From Bacteroidales bacterium (GTDB lineage Bacteria > Bacteroidota > Bacteroidia > Bacteroidales > B18-G4): 6,046 nucleotides of DNA. Below the pieces are notes generated by a model. That model was not told the DNA's origin and made no database searches. It saw only the letters and a list, made by a program, of their open reading frames with translations. Both the position numbers and the translations under genes were made by a program. Positions 1-6,040 of the stretch are shown here, piece by piece (position 1 is the stretch's first letter; the number at the start of each line of letters is the position of its first letter). The DNA is taken from the NCBI GenBank assembly GCA_023132505.1, contig JAGLYE010000105.1, forward strand, positions 1 through 6,046. The letters are read 5' to 3'.

Positions 1-24
1 CTGCACCTTGCACCCTGAACCCTC
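1..24. repeat. Heptanucleotide tandem repeat, clipped by the window edge
   Basis: Three consecutive 7-bp units, ctgcacc, ttgcacc and ctgaacc (1-21), followed by ctc, fit the consensus YTGMACC. The tract ends directly against the TGA stop of the MOSC-Mog gene (complement of 25-27), so it would be the first sequence after the stop in that mRNA. It is cut by the window start and may be longer. No gene or hairpin is seen in it. It shares its 7-bp period, but not its unit sequence, with the tracts at 3970-4025 and 6027-6040. Confidence 0.65.
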
Positions 25-1023
25 TCAATGCGTATCAAGCCCATGCAACATATAAACCATATGCTTCAACGACTTCACAATCTCTTCCATATATTCATTC
101 ACTGCTTTCACGCTGCCCGGAAGGGCAAAGATCAAAGTTTTGTCGGCAGTCCCTGCCACTCCGCGGCTGAGCAGTGCATTTGGTTTCTCCATGCCGTATT
201 TCATCCTGATCATTTCCATGATACCCGGGATCTCCTTTTGGATCACGCTTCTTACTACTTCAGGGCTGATATCACGAGGCCCAATACCTGTACCCCCGGT
301 AGTGAAAATGAAATCCACTCTTTGCTCAACAGCATCCAGAAGGAGTGCGCTCAGCGCCTGTTCGTCATCCGGTATAACAACATTTTCAATATCGTGCAGC
401 CATTTCTGCCCGTCGAAAAATTCCCTTAGCAGATGAGTCATCCTGGGACCACTGCGGTCTTCATATTCACCGGCATAGGCACGGTCGCTCAGGGTGATCA
501 CAAGGACACTGTATACCTTTGGAATGTATTCAAGGGTATCGCCGGCCTGCAGATCGCCATGGCCGAGCACACGGCAGAAGATGCCTTCCTTGGGCATAAC
601 ACAATTTCCGACTTCACGATAAATGGCACAGCTGTCGCCATGGCATTTCTTGCCTATTTGAGTTACTTCAAGTTCCACTTCGTCGCAATAAAACCTGTCG
701 AGTGGTGAGGCCTGATACAGTAGCATCCCTTCGGTGGTTATATTTTCGGCAAATTCACCATAGGCAATTTCCCTTCCTGCCAAGGCAGCGAACTTATCAA
801 CGCTTTCTTTGGCCAGCATGCTGATCTGCCTGTGCCACCTTCCGGCATGGGCATCCCCTTCAATACCGCTTTCATTTAAGTGGATCTCACTCACCGGTTT
901 TTTAATCGTCCTTTTGGATTCAGAAATATTTACTGATAGTATGTTGATATTTTTTGTTTCTATACTCATCGTTTTGTTTTGAATATATGATCCTTCGTAG
1001 TATATTTGTTCTACAAGCATCAT
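25..1023 (-). CDS. MOSC domain / MogA-MoaB-type molybdopterin adenylyltransferase fusion
   Basis: This two-domain cytoplasmic protein has a MOSC domain at about residues 25-168 and a MogA/MoaB domain at about 171-332. The MOSC part carries GIEGDAHAG (53-61), an HRQ motif (64-66) and several cysteines (127, 132, 141, 150) around GNCVMPKEG. MOSC domains act in sulfur or molybdenum-cofactor transfer, but the acceptor here is unknown. The C-terminal part has TTGGTG (241-246), RD at 250-251, SPE at 253-255 and LPGS at 301-304, the MPT-binding signature. D219/D220 and D251 are plausible counterparts of the catalytic aspartates of E. coli MogA, which adenylylates molybdopterin before MoeA inserts the metal. 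Whether the domain is closer to MogA or MoaB cannot be settled by eye, so no symbol is given. The stop is TGA at 27-25. The first ATG pair is at 1023/1020, but Met19 (ATG 969-967) is a strong alternative: family similarity begins near residue 26, and codons 6-16 of the long form coincide with a good plus-strand promoter. The gene is separated from the other moa/moe genes by the exported TPR gene and a plus-strand gene, and probably has its own promoter. Confidence 0.93.
   Translation of the reverse strand: MMLVEQIYYEGSYIQNKTMSIETKNINILSVNISESKRTIKKPVSEIHLNESGIEGDAHAGRWHRQISMLAKESVDKFAALAGREIAYGEFAENITTEGMLLYQASPLDRFYCDEVELEVTQIGKKCHGDSCAIYREVGNCVMPKEGIFCRVLGHGDLQAGDTLEYIPKVYSVLVITLSDRAYAGEYEDRSGPRMTHLLREFFDGQKWLHDIENVVIPDDEQALSALLLDAVEQRVDFIFTTGGTGIGPRDISPEVVRSVIQKEIPGIMEMIRMKYGMEKPNALLSRGVAGTADKTLIFALPGSVKAVNEYMEEIVKSLKHMVYMLHGLDTH
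978..1008 (+). promoter_or_regulatory. Bacteroidetes-type promoter for the DUF5362-like gene
   Basis: TTTG at 978-981 is followed after exactly 19 nt by TATATTTG at 1001-1008. This matches the Bacteroidetes primary sigma-factor consensus (-33 TTTG, -7 TAnnTTTG, spacing about 19-21) without mismatch. A start of transcription near 1013-1015 would give a leader of about 52 nt before the ATG at 1067. The site lies within the first 18 codons of the longest version of the oppositely oriented MOSC-Mog frame, which argues for the shorter start there. Assigned from motif and spacing only. Confidence 0.6.
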
Positions 1024-1042
1024 ATTGTCTTTAACCTAATCA

Positions 1043-1050
1043 CAAAATTA
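1043..1050 (-). promoter_or_regulatory. Candidate -7 promoter element for the MOSC-Mog gene
   Basis: The minus strand reads TAATTTTG here, a full match to TAnnTTTG. A possible -33 TTTG lies at 1076-1073, but the spacing of 22 nt is a little long and the box falls inside the opposite gene. Transcription would start near 1037, leaving a leader of about 14 nt to the ATG at 1023 or about 68 nt to the ATG at 969. The same octamer sits in front of moeA at 6011-6004. AT-rich DNA makes chance matches possible. Confidence 0.4.
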
Positions 1051-1066
1051 ATTAAAACTCATTATC

Positions 1067-1453
1067 ATGGAACAAACAAACGATGATCAGGCCAAATTGA
1101 TCAAAGAAGTAAGTATTCCTATTTATCAGGCACGAGGTTGGATGAAATTCCTTGGTGTCCTTATGATCATTGGGGGTGTTTTTTATGCTCTTACCATCGT
1201 AGGGATCATCATAGCATGGTTGCCTATCTGGATGGGGGTAATTCTTTATAAGGCAGGCTCATCATCAGAACAAGCTTATTTCAACGGTGATAAGTACAGT
1301 TTGCTGAAATCTCTGAGCCAGCTTAAACTATATTTCACCATTATGGGTATAATGACCCTTATCGGCATTGTCATTATGATAATACTGGTTATTTTGATCT
1401 TCGCAGGCGGGCTTGCTCTCAGTGAATATATTGACGATAGCTTCTATTATTAG
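1067..1453 (+). CDS. Small DUF5362-like integral membrane protein
   Basis: This 128-residue protein has no known function and resembles, by eye, the DUF5362 family common in Bacteroidota. It has a polar N-terminus (about 1-24) with VSIPIYQARGWMKFLG leading into a hydrophobic hairpin (about 28-50 and 51-61, with WLPIW between). A hydrophilic stretch containing SSSEQAYFNGDK (about 65-87) follows. A long hydrophobic segment (about 89-116) then leads into an acidic, tyrosine-rich tail (SEYIDDSFYY). That predicts three, possibly four, transmembrane passes in the inner membrane. No catalytic motif is visible. The ATG at 1067 follows an A-rich leader without a clear ribosome binding site, as usual in this phylum, and a good promoter lies at 978-1008. 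It is the only plus-strand gene here and ends 17 nt from the convergent TPR gene. Nothing but position links it to molybdenum metabolism. Confidence 0.85.
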   Translation: MEQTNDDQAKLIKEVSIPIYQARGWMKFLGVLMIIGGVFYALTIVGIIIAWLPIWMGVILYKAGSSSEQAYFNGDKYSLLKSLSQLKLYFTIMGIMTLIGIVIMIILVILIFAGGLALSEYIDDSFYY

Positions 1454-1470
1454 GCTGCCGGGAGGTTTTC

Positions 1471-3459
1471 CTATTTATAGCAGAAGCGTTTGATCACCCC
1501 ATAAGCACTCTTGATCCCCAGTTCACCGGCTTTGCTGAGGTCGCCACAGCCATTGTCGAGCTGGTCGAGGTATATATAGGTCAGGCCCCTGTTGAACCAG
1601 GCCTCAGCCAGCTCAGGTTCCAGGTGGATGGCCTGGGAATAATCCAGGATGGCGCTATTATAATCTTTCATCCGGTTGCGGATGTTTCCCCTGTTGAAGT
1701 ATGCGAAGGGCAGCTTGGGCTTTAGTTTGATCACCCTGTCATAATCCATTAAAACAGCCTCGAAACGGGGCTCTTTTACAATGTCTTCTTCACTGGCTGC
1801 CGGTATCTTATCCCACGTAATGGTAACATTGTCGGTATATACCCTTTCATTGTATAAATACTCTTCAAGCTCATAACGGGTGTTGGCCCTGTTGAAATAT
1901 GCAAAAACAAATTTTGGAAATAGCGTGATGGCATTGTCGTAAGCATCCAGGGAGTTGGTGTAATTATTGGCCATGCCGTTAACTACACCTTTCAGGAAGT
2001 GGCCTATGTAATTAGAGGAGTTTTCACTAAGCATGCTATCGGCAATGCTCAGGTGATGGCTGAGGGCTTCGGCATCTTCAAGAATTTCGACATTCATGAT
2101 GGCAAAGACAAGCTCTTCCTTATTATTCACCTTGTATTCGGTGATTTCCTTCAAGGTATAGCCATCACGTTTCCTTTTTACAAAATCCTTGTCTTTTTTA
2201 ACGAACTGAACAGTAAAGTTTGGCTGTAGCTCTATTCCTTCAAATGCCCTGTTCAATTCACCGGTCTTGTTGCCGGTATTGAAATCAGATTCAAAGGCGA
2301 TCAGTTTTTGGAAATAGCTTGAATCTGCGTATGTTTTCATCAGTGCTTCGGTAGAGGCATCCCCATCGTTCAGCATGTTGATGATCTCAAAAGCCTTGTT
2401 GTTGTCCTGCCGGGCCCCCAGGGGATCATTCAAGCGCTGCCTGGCTTGCGATCGTTGAAGAAATGCACCGGCAAAATCAGGGAAAAGCTCTATGCATTTA
2501 GTATAATCTGCTATTGCCTCTTTGAATTGCTCTGTGATCTGGTAGATATATGCCCGCCCGTAATAGGCATATACGTTATTCGGGTTGATGCTGATAACCA
2601 TGTTATAGTCGAGAAGGGATCCGTCGTAATCTTTGGTGCTTGCTTTTAGCCATGCCCTGTTATAATAGGTGAGTGCATTATATGGGTTGTCGCGGATAAC
2701 CCGATCGAAATCGCGCAGGGCGCGAACGGTATCGCCGATGCTGATATGGGTCAGCCCACGATGGAATATCGCAATAGAATTCCCCGGATCCAGCTCGAGG
2801 ATTTGTTCGAAATCCATAATGGCTTTCTCAAATTCTTCAGTTTCATAATAGATCTGTCCACGCTTCAGGTAAGCTTCGGTATTGAAATAGTCCAGCATCA
2901 GGGTCTTGTTGCAATCTTCAATGGCACTTTCATTTTCTTCGAGATAGCTTTTGGCGACGGCCCTGTATAAATAAGCATTTGGTAATGTCTTATCGTACTT
3001 CATGGCCTCATCGAGGTCTTCGATGGCTGACCTGTAGGCGCGCATATTGATCCTGGTCAGGCCCCGGTCAATATATATTTCCGGGTTAAATGGATCGATC
3101 TCCAATGCCTTGTGGAAATCATGAAGCGCATTGGTGTAGTTATACATCTGAGCCCTTGCAATGGCCCTGTAATGATAAGCGTGTGAATACAATGGGTGTA
3201 TGGTAACCGCCATGCTCAGGTCATAATCAGCTCCCTTGTAGTCGCCAAGGTAAAGCTTGGCGATCCCTCGCAGGAAATAAGGCTCAAATAGATCGGGCTT
3301 GTAGGTGATCACAATGTTAAACCTCTTGATGGACTCTGCATAATTGGCCTGGCTGAGTTCATAACGGCCCGAATGCATGAAATGTGATATATTCACCTGG
3401 GCTATAAGCACCGCAGGAAAAAGCAGGAAAAACAAGATTACTGTCCAACGTAGATTCAT
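1471..3459 (-). CDS. Sec-exported tetratricopeptide-repeat (TPR) protein
   Basis: This 662-residue protein starts with a Sec signal peptide: positively charged MNLR, a hydrophobic core (about 5-19) and a likely cleavage after A20 before QVN. There is no lipobox cysteine, so it is probably periplasmic. Ten TPR units run in exact 34-residue register from about 27 to 366, with unit starts at 27, 61, 95, 129, 163, 197, 231, 265, 299 and 333. Typical units read Y-x-x-R-G/A...A-x-x-D-x-x-x-A-I-x-x-x-P. Residues about 367-480 form a charged, non-repeat region. About four further units follow (starting near 487, 521, 587 and 621), one of them split by an insertion of about 32 residues. The tail NGCGDLSKAGELG...AY...RFC resembles the end of many Bacteroidota TPR proteins. 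TPRs are protein-binding scaffolds and no enzymatic domain is seen, so the role is unknown. It starts 14 nt after moaC on the same strand and is probably cotranscribed. It ends with TAG at 1473-1471, convergent with the DUF5362-like gene. Confidence 0.92.
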   Translation of the reverse strand: MNLRWTVILFFLLFPAVLIAQVNISHFMHSGRYELSQANYAESIKRFNIVITYKPDLFEPYFLRGIAKLYLGDYKGADYDLSMAVTIHPLYSHAYHYRAIARAQMYNYTNALHDFHKALEIDPFNPEIYIDRGLTRINMRAYRSAIEDLDEAMKYDKTLPNAYLYRAVAKSYLEENESAIEDCNKTLMLDYFNTEAYLKRGQIYYETEEFEKAIMDFEQILELDPGNSIAIFHRGLTHISIGDTVRALRDFDRVIRDNPYNALTYYNRAWLKASTKDYDGSLLDYNMVISINPNNVYAYYGRAYIYQITEQFKEAIADYTKCIELFPDFAGAFLQRSQARQRLNDPLGARQDNNKAFEIINMLNDGDASTEALMKTYADSSYFQKLIAFESDFNTGNKTGELNRAFEGIELQPNFTVQFVKKDKDFVKRKRDGYTLKEITEYKVNNKEELVFAIMNVEILEDAEALSHHLSIADSMLSENSSNYIGHFLKGVVNGMANNYTNSLDAYDNAITLFPKFVFAYFNRANTRYELEEYLYNERVYTDNVTITWDKIPAASEEDIVKEPRFEAVLMDYDRVIKLKPKLPFAYFNRGNIRNRMKDYNSAILDYSQAIHLEPELAEAWFNRGLTYIYLDQLDNGCGDLSKAGELGIKSAYGVIKRFCYK

Positions 3460-3473
3460 TGCTTAAGAAAACG

Positions 3474-3926
3474 TTAAAGGTCGGTTTTTGTTTTCTCTAA
3501 GAGTTTTATATCCCCGATCAGCATTGTCTTGTCTATGGCTTTACACATGTCATAGATCGTCAACAGGGCAATGTGAACGGCTGTGAGGGCTTCCATTTCC
3601 ACACCGGTTTGGCCGATACAACGGGCTTCCCCGGTGACCCGAACACCATCTTCAACAATCTCTGTATTTACCTTTACTTTGGTAAGGGACAGAGGGTGAC
3701 AAAGCGGGATCAACTCACTGGTTTTCTTAGCTGCCTGTATGCCGGCGATCTCAGCGACGGTCAGCACATCACCTTTCCTGACCTGATTGTCTTTAATAAG
3801 TTTGAGTGTCTCTGTTGATAGCTTAATGTGGCCTTCGGCAAGCGCAGTGCGCTGCTGGGCGGGCTTATTGCCAACATCGACCATTCTGGCCTTTCCTTTA
3901 TCGTCGGTATGTGAAAGTTTTTTCAT
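3474..3926 (-). CDS. moaC: Cyclic pyranopterin monophosphate synthase MoaC
   Basis: MoaC converts the MoaA product 3',8-cyclo-7,8-dihydro-GTP into cyclic pyranopterin monophosphate (cPMP), in the cytoplasm and as a hexamer in known homologues. The 150-residue length is normal for the family. Key features are LSHxDxxGxARMVDV (4-18), KKTSELIPLCHPL (67-79), GQTGVEMEALTAV (105-117) and IYDMCKA (124-130). K51 and H77 fall at the same numbers as active-site residues of the E. coli enzyme, and K129 probably matches its catalytic K131. The ATG at 3926 gives the expected N-terminus; upstream there is only a weak purine-rich AAAAGGA about 13 nt away. The gene lies 101 nt after moaA, a spacer occupied largely by a heptamer repeat, and 14 nt before the exported TPR gene. 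The frame is intact and no key residue is missing. Confidence 0.98.
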   Translation of the reverse strand: MKKLSHTDDKGKARMVDVGNKPAQQRTALAEGHIKLSTETLKLIKDNQVRKGDVLTVAEIAGIQAAKKTSELIPLCHPLSLTKVKVNTEIVEDGVRVTGEARCIGQTGVEMEALTAVHIALLTIYDMCKAIDKTMLIGDIKLLEKTKTDL

Positions 3927-3969
3927 TATTCTTTTTATTCCTTTTCATTTTAGTTAAACCACTCTCCCG

Positions 3970-4025
3970 AAAATCAAAAATCGAAAATCAAAAATCGACA
4001 ATCGACAATCGACAATCGACAATCC
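3970..4025. repeat. Heptanucleotide tandem repeat array between moaA and moaC
   Basis: Eight contiguous 7-bp units fill 56 bp. In plus-strand order they are aaaatca, aaaatcg, aaaatca, aaaatcg, acaatcg, acaatcg, acaatcg and acaatcc. The first four alternate as a 14-bp superunit; the last four are near-identical. The array ends two bases from the moaA stop (TGA, complement of 4028-4030) and lies upstream of moaC in the presumed message. The remaining spacer (3927-3969) is A/T-rich on the moaC side, without a clear TAnnTTTG box. A period of 7 is not a multiple of three and no self-complementary stem is visible, so it is neither coding nor an obvious terminator. Confidence 0.9.
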
Positions 4026-4027
4026 CC

Positions 4028-4828
4028 TCATCCTCCGATATTATAAAAACTGCTCTTTTGACTGCTGGAGCCACTGCTGGGTTTATTGTCAACTGCCATG
4101 ATCAAAGCTTGCTTTGCACCAAGTTCCCGTACACTATACTCTATATCACTGAACAGGCAGGGCTTTACCATTCCGTCAGGTGTCAGCCGGAGGCGGTTGC
4201 AGCTGGCACAATGCCCGCCTGAGCCACCGATCACTTTCCCGAAAGTGCCTTTATGGAGGTCCATTTGTGGAATGAAACGTATTTGCAGGCCTTTGCTATC
4301 GGCAAATGCTTTTACCTTTTGTGCTTCCGGCTCCATGGCATTCTTGTCCACCACACAATTGATCTTTACCGGAGTGAGCCCGGCGTCCAGTGCTGCATCA
4401 ATGCCTTTCAGGGCATCATGAAGACTGCCTACCCGGGTGATGGTCTTATATTTTTCAGGATCCATAGAGTCAAGGCTGATGTTGACCCGGTGGAGGCCGG
4501 CATTTTTAAGCTCTTTGGCATATTTTGGGAGCATGATCCCGTTTGTGGTCATGCCCAGGTCTTTGATGCCTTCGATTTTGGATATCATCCTCACCAGTTC
4601 GGTGATGCCTTTTCTCACCAGTGGTTCACCACCGGTGATCCTGACCTTATCCACACCCATGTCTACAGCAGTTCTGACCACTTCGGTGATCTCATCATAG
4701 CTCAGAATATCCTTATGGGGCATCAGCCTGATGCCACTCTCGGGCATGCAATACCTGCAGCGCAGGTTGCAGCGGTCGGTTACCGACACCCTGAGGTAAT
4801 TGATCTTTCTGTTATATCTGTCTAACAT
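4028..4828 (-). CDS. moaA: GTP 3',8-cyclase MoaA, compact form
   Basis: This radical SAM enzyme turns GTP into 3',8-cyclo-7,8-dihydro-GTP, the first step of molybdenum cofactor synthesis. The N-terminal [4Fe-4S] cluster motif is C20-x3-C24-x2-C27, followed by M28-P29. The SAM-binding GGEP is at 66-69 with R72/K73 after it, and KINCVV begins at K155. The second, substrate-binding cluster motif is C207-x2-C210-x13-C224 with R212 and R214 in NRLRL. The protein ends in the conserved Gly-Gly tail (IGG). At 266 residues it is shorter than the usual 320-340, and the shortfall is mainly between RFIPQMD (174-180) and C207, where E. coli MoaA has roughly 60 more residues. Since both clusters and the GG tail are in frame, it appears to be an intact compact variant, not a broken gene. 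The ATG at 4828 lies inside the end of moeA, a 17-nt overlap that implies translational coupling. The N-terminus MLDRYNRKINYLRVSVTDRCN is as expected for the family. Confidence 0.96.
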   Translation of the reverse strand: MLDRYNRKINYLRVSVTDRCNLRCRYCMPESGIRLMPHKDILSYDEITEVVRTAVDMGVDKVRITGGEPLVRKGITELVRMISKIEGIKDLGMTTNGIMLPKYAKELKNAGLHRVNISLDSMDPEKYKTITRVGSLHDALKGIDAALDAGLTPVKINCVVDKNAMEPEAQKVKAFADSKGLQIRFIPQMDLHKGTFGKVIGGSGGHCASCNRLRLTPDGMVKPCLFSDIEYSVRELGAKQALIMAVDNKPSSGSSSQKSSFYNIGG

Positions 4829-5984
4829 CTACGGATGTCCCTTCTTCAAGTGTTGTTGTGCCTAAAGGTACCATGATGAACCCGTCAGCAGTGGTAAGTG
4901 CCTGTATATGTGCTGAACCGTGATAATCCTTTGGAAAAACTCTTCCATCTTCTATCTTCACCGGGATAAAGGAGTCTCTGTCAGATTTTTTACGTGTATA
5001 AGATGCGCCTAATGGCAGCTTAATGACACTCCAGCCGCTTTTTGACCCCATGCTGAGCCGGAGGTATGGCCTCACCAGCAGTTCGAAGGTGTTGAAAGCC
5101 GATACCGGGTTGCCCGGGAGTCCGAAAATCCTTTTTTTGTTAAATTTTCCAAAAAGTGTTGGTTTGCCCGGCTGTACTGCGAGCGTCTGGAACATGATCT
5201 CCACACCCAGCTTTTCAAATACCCGTGGAATAAAGTCAAATTGTCCCATGGAGATGCCACCTGTAAGCATGACCACATCATGATCTTTTAAAGCCTTTGA
5301 CAAAATCTCATACGTTAGATGTTCATTATCAGGTGCGATACCAATATAATCAGCATGGGCACCGCATTTCTGTACCTGCCCGATCAGCTGATAGGCGTTG
5401 CTGTTGCGGATCTTTGAGATACCGGGTTTTTCCGATGGTTCTACTATCTCGTCACCGGTGGAGATGATGGCAACATTTGGCTTGATGGCTACCCTGGGAT
5501 TGGAATAACCTGTTGATGCCAGGATGGCGATATGTTGGGGCTCAATAAATATCCCGTTCGGGATGAGGATATCACCTTCTGAAACATCTTCTGCCTGATA
5601 AGCAATATTTGATCCGCCGGTTTTACCGCTAAAAACGATTTTTCCATCAGCATCAAGCCTGGTATTTTCAACCATGATCACGTAATCAGCTCCCCTGGGA
5701 ACCGGTGCCCCGGTCATGATCTCCGAGCATTGGCCAAGTCCAACTTCTTTCTCCGGAGCTTTTCCTGCCGGAATAGTCTCAATTAACGTCATGGGTTTAT
5801 TAAGGTCTTCCTTCCTGCAGGCATAGCCATCCATTGCAGATTTATCAAAAGGGGGCATATCCACATCTGATATGATATCTTCTGCCAGGACACGGTGTAA
5901 AGATTCCTTAATATCCACTTTCTCATTGCCCATGGGCTCCACTGCCCCTGTCACAAGCTTATATGCTTCTTCTATACGGATCAT
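4812..5984 (-). CDS. moeA: Molybdopterin molybdenumtransferase MoeA
   Basis: MoeA inserts molybdate (or tungstate in some relatives) into adenylylated molybdopterin, releasing AMP and giving active cofactor. It acts after the Mog domain encoded at 25-1023. The 390-residue length is typical. Seen are PPFDKSAMDGYA (44-55, with D52), MTGAPVP (90-96), STGDEI (175-180), DVVMLTGGISMG (236-247), the QPGKP loop (271-275) and LPGNPVSAF (289-297). The last corresponds to the segment with P298 and P301 of the E. coli protein. Residues about 320-390 form the small C-terminal beta domain IV. GQFDF (247-251) has Q where many homologues have D or E, probably a tolerated variant. The ATG at 5984 fits the family N-terminus (IEEAY). 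This is the first visible gene of the run; a -7 promoter box lies 20 nt upstream and moaA overlaps its last 17 nt. Confidence 0.97.
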   Translation of the reverse strand: MIRIEEAYKLVTGAVEPMGNEKVDIKESLHRVLAEDIISDVDMPPFDKSAMDGYACRKEDLNKPMTLIETIPAGKAPEKEVGLGQCSEIMTGAPVPRGADYVIMVENTRLDADGKIVFSGKTGGSNIAYQAEDVSEGDILIPNGIFIEPQHIAILASTGYSNPRVAIKPNVAIISTGDEIVEPSEKPGISKIRNSNAYQLIGQVQKCGAHADYIGIAPDNEHLTYEILSKALKDHDVVMLTGGISMGQFDFIPRVFEKLGVEIMFQTLAVQPGKPTLFGKFNKKRIFGLPGNPVSAFNTFELLVRPYLRLSMGSKSGWSVIKLPLGASYTRKKSDRDSFIPVKIEDGRVFPKDYHGSAHIQALTTADGFIMVPLGTTTLEEGTSVDVRQI

Positions 5985-5987
5985 GCG

Positions 5988-6008
5988 TTTTGCAGTTGGT
6001 TTGCAAAA
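5988..6008. promoter_or_regulatory. Inverted repeat over the moeA transcription start region
   Basis: TTTTGCA (5988-5994) and TGCAAAA (6002-6008) form a perfect 7-bp inverted repeat with a 7-nt spacer. The upstream arm overlaps the candidate -7 box and the downstream arm lies 3 nt before the moeA ATG. Its position would suit an operator for a dimeric repressor. It is not a known binding site that I recognise, and part of the symmetry may come from the promoter box itself. Confidence 0.35.
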
Positions 6009-6011
6009 TTA
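6004..6011 (-). promoter_or_regulatory. Candidate -7 promoter element for moeA
   Basis: The minus strand reads TAATTTTG, a full match to the Bacteroidetes TAnnTTTG element and identical to the box before the MOSC-Mog gene. Transcription would start near 5999, about 15 nt before the moeA ATG. No TTTG is found at the expected -33 position (about 6031-6034), so the promoter would be weak or dependent on an activator, or the box is a chance match. Confidence 0.4.
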
Positions 6012-6026
6012 GTGTTTTTATTTATT

Positions 6027-6040
6027 GGTATGAGGTATGG
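6027..6040. repeat. Short heptanucleotide repeat upstream of moeA
   Basis: Two 7-bp units, ggtatga and ggtatgg, are followed by a G-run to the window edge. This is the third period-7 tract in intergenic DNA here, again with a different unit. With only two copies visible it is weak on its own and may continue beyond the window. Confidence 0.4.

Noticed and set aside
28..708. Plus-strand open frames at 28-429, 140-436 and 433-708
   Set aside because: They are antisense shadows of the MOSC-Mog coding sequence, with overlapping frames and no family features.
1454..1470. Possible bidirectional terminator between the convergent DUF5362-like and TPR genes
   Set aside because: The 17-nt gap contains only an AGG/CCT 3-bp match around TTTT, too weak to call a stem-loop.
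3970..4025. CRISPR array
   Set aside because: The repeats are 7 bp with no spacers and there are no cas genes.
3911..4222. Plus-strand open frame of 103 codons running through the heptamer array
   Set aside because: It overlaps moaC and moaA on the other strand. Its middle is only the translated 7-bp repeat (IDNRQST-type residues), which stays open in all frames because the unit lacks stop codons there.
4253..4825. Plus-strand open frame of 190 codons opposite moaA
   Set aside because: It lies entirely inside moaA on the opposite strand, shows no recognisable domain, and moaA has clear catalytic motifs.
4028..4828. moaA as a frameshifted or truncated pseudogene because it is short
   Set aside because: Both iron-sulfur motifs, the SAM motif and the C-terminal Gly-Gly are in one frame, and the gene keeps tight overlap with moeA.
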